This document shows positions 6,507 to 6,843 of a stretch of 6,843 nucleotides of DNA, one piece after another. A program made the position numbers and the translations under genes. Below the pieces are notes generated by a model. It did not search any database. It saw only the letters and a list, made by a program, of their open reading frames with translations, and had not been told where the DNA came from. This DNA is from CAIOZW01 sp049317725 (GTDB lineage: Bacteria; Acidobacteriota; Blastocatellia; RBC074), in NCBI GenBank assembly GCA_049317725.1, contig JBMOHS010000198.1, positions 1-6,843 on the forward strand. Reading direction: 5' to 3'. How positions within the stretch are numbered: the stretch's first letter is position 1; each line of letters begins with the position of its first letter.

Positions 6507-6843
6507 ATGATCCTCTTCGTCGACCATCGGGACTCCTTCTCCTGGAACCTGATTGCGCAACTGCGCGGGCTGGGCCTCGAGGTCGAGGTGTGCCAGAGTG
6601 AGGAGCTGGTCGTGCCCTCGGCCGGGAGCGATCTGAGAGCGTGGGAGGCGGTGGTCTTCTCCCCTGGGCCGGGGCATCCGCGGGACTATCCCAACAGCTT
6701 GGCGCTCTATCACGCAATCAAAGGGCGACGCCCGATCATCGGCGTCTGTCTCGGGTTTCAACTCATGCTCGAAGCCGAAGGGATCCAGATCGACCGGTTG
6801 CCAGAGATCCTGCACGGGGTACAAACTCCGATCCGCATCGATC
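6507..6843 (+). CDS. pabA: Glutamine amidotransferase, PabA/TrpG-type component II (3' end outside window)
   Basis: The first 112 residues of a class I glutamine amidotransferase are present; the window ends inside the gene, at a little over half the family's usual length of about 190-200 residues. It hydrolyses glutamine and passes ammonia to component I. Visible motifs are DHRDSFSWN (6-14, the DxxDSFxxN start), SPGPGHP (52-58), GVCLGFQ (79-85) with nucleophile Cys81, and LHGVQTPI (102-109). The catalytic His and Glu lie beyond the window. Family members usually read GVCLGHQ, so Phe84 is a variant at a non-catalytic position. ATG 6507 follows the pabB stop by six bases, and GGTGG (6492-6496) inside the end of pabB can serve as ribosome-binding site, so the two are almost certainly co-transcribed and probably coupled. 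PabA versus TrpG cannot be separated from this part alone; the name follows the PabB-like neighbour. Confidence 0.88.
   Translation, partial: MILFVDHRDSFSWNLIAQLRGLGLEVEVCQSEELVVPSAGSDLRAWEAVVFSPGPGHPRDYPNSLALYHAIKGRRPIIGVCLGFQLMLEAEGIQIDRLPEILHGVQTPIRID

Noticed and set aside
1..6843. CRISPR array, tRNA, rRNA, transposase or attachment site
   Set aside because: No regularly spaced repeats, cloverleaf, rRNA-like sequence or transposase motif was seen.

Overview
The window looks like a moderately GC-rich genome from the Acidobacteriota. The main reason is the first large gene. It encodes a 1,141-residue Oar-like TonB-dependent outer-membrane protein with a carboxypeptidase-regulatory-like N-terminal domain and the motifs LPLNGRSFQTLLELTPGV and FSVNGQRSNANYFLVDG, a type strongly expanded in that phylum. 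This taxonomic call is an inference from protein style; no rRNA or other marker is present.

Layout. Bases 1-578 hold no gene I can support. They are pyrimidine-rich and end in a purine-rich ribosome-binding stretch. Bases 579-4004 encode the TonB-dependent receptor-like protein. After a 97-base gap comes a small secreted protein with five WG-type repeats (4102-4779). That gap carries a G/C-rich hairpin and a perfect TAAGGAGG Shine-Dalgarno sequence, and the two could compete for the same pyrimidine arm. Bases 4780-5147 are non-coding. They contain a long imperfect inverted repeat (4801-4905), a smaller hairpin, a perfect 8-bp tandem repeat (4948-4963), a run of C tracts, and a good sigma-70-type promoter (5073-5101). 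A chorismate-processing pair follows: a PabB-type component I (5148-6500) and, six bases later, the start of its PabA/TrpG-type glutamine amidotransferase partner (6507 to the window end, cut off).

How the genes work together. The first two genes form an envelope module: an outer-membrane barrel and a small exported repeat protein of unknown role, probably transcribed together. The last two form the glutamine-dependent 4-amino-4-deoxychorismate synthase of p-aminobenzoate and folate synthesis. The amidotransferase releases ammonia from glutamine and component I adds it to chorismate. The promoter before this pair suggests a separate transcription unit.

I did not find a clear new system. The points most worth a second look are the possible alternative RNA structures over the WG gene's ribosome-binding site, the 105-base inverted repeat after that gene, and the component I sequence, which has PIGGT where Lys-dependent PabB enzymes have PIKGT.
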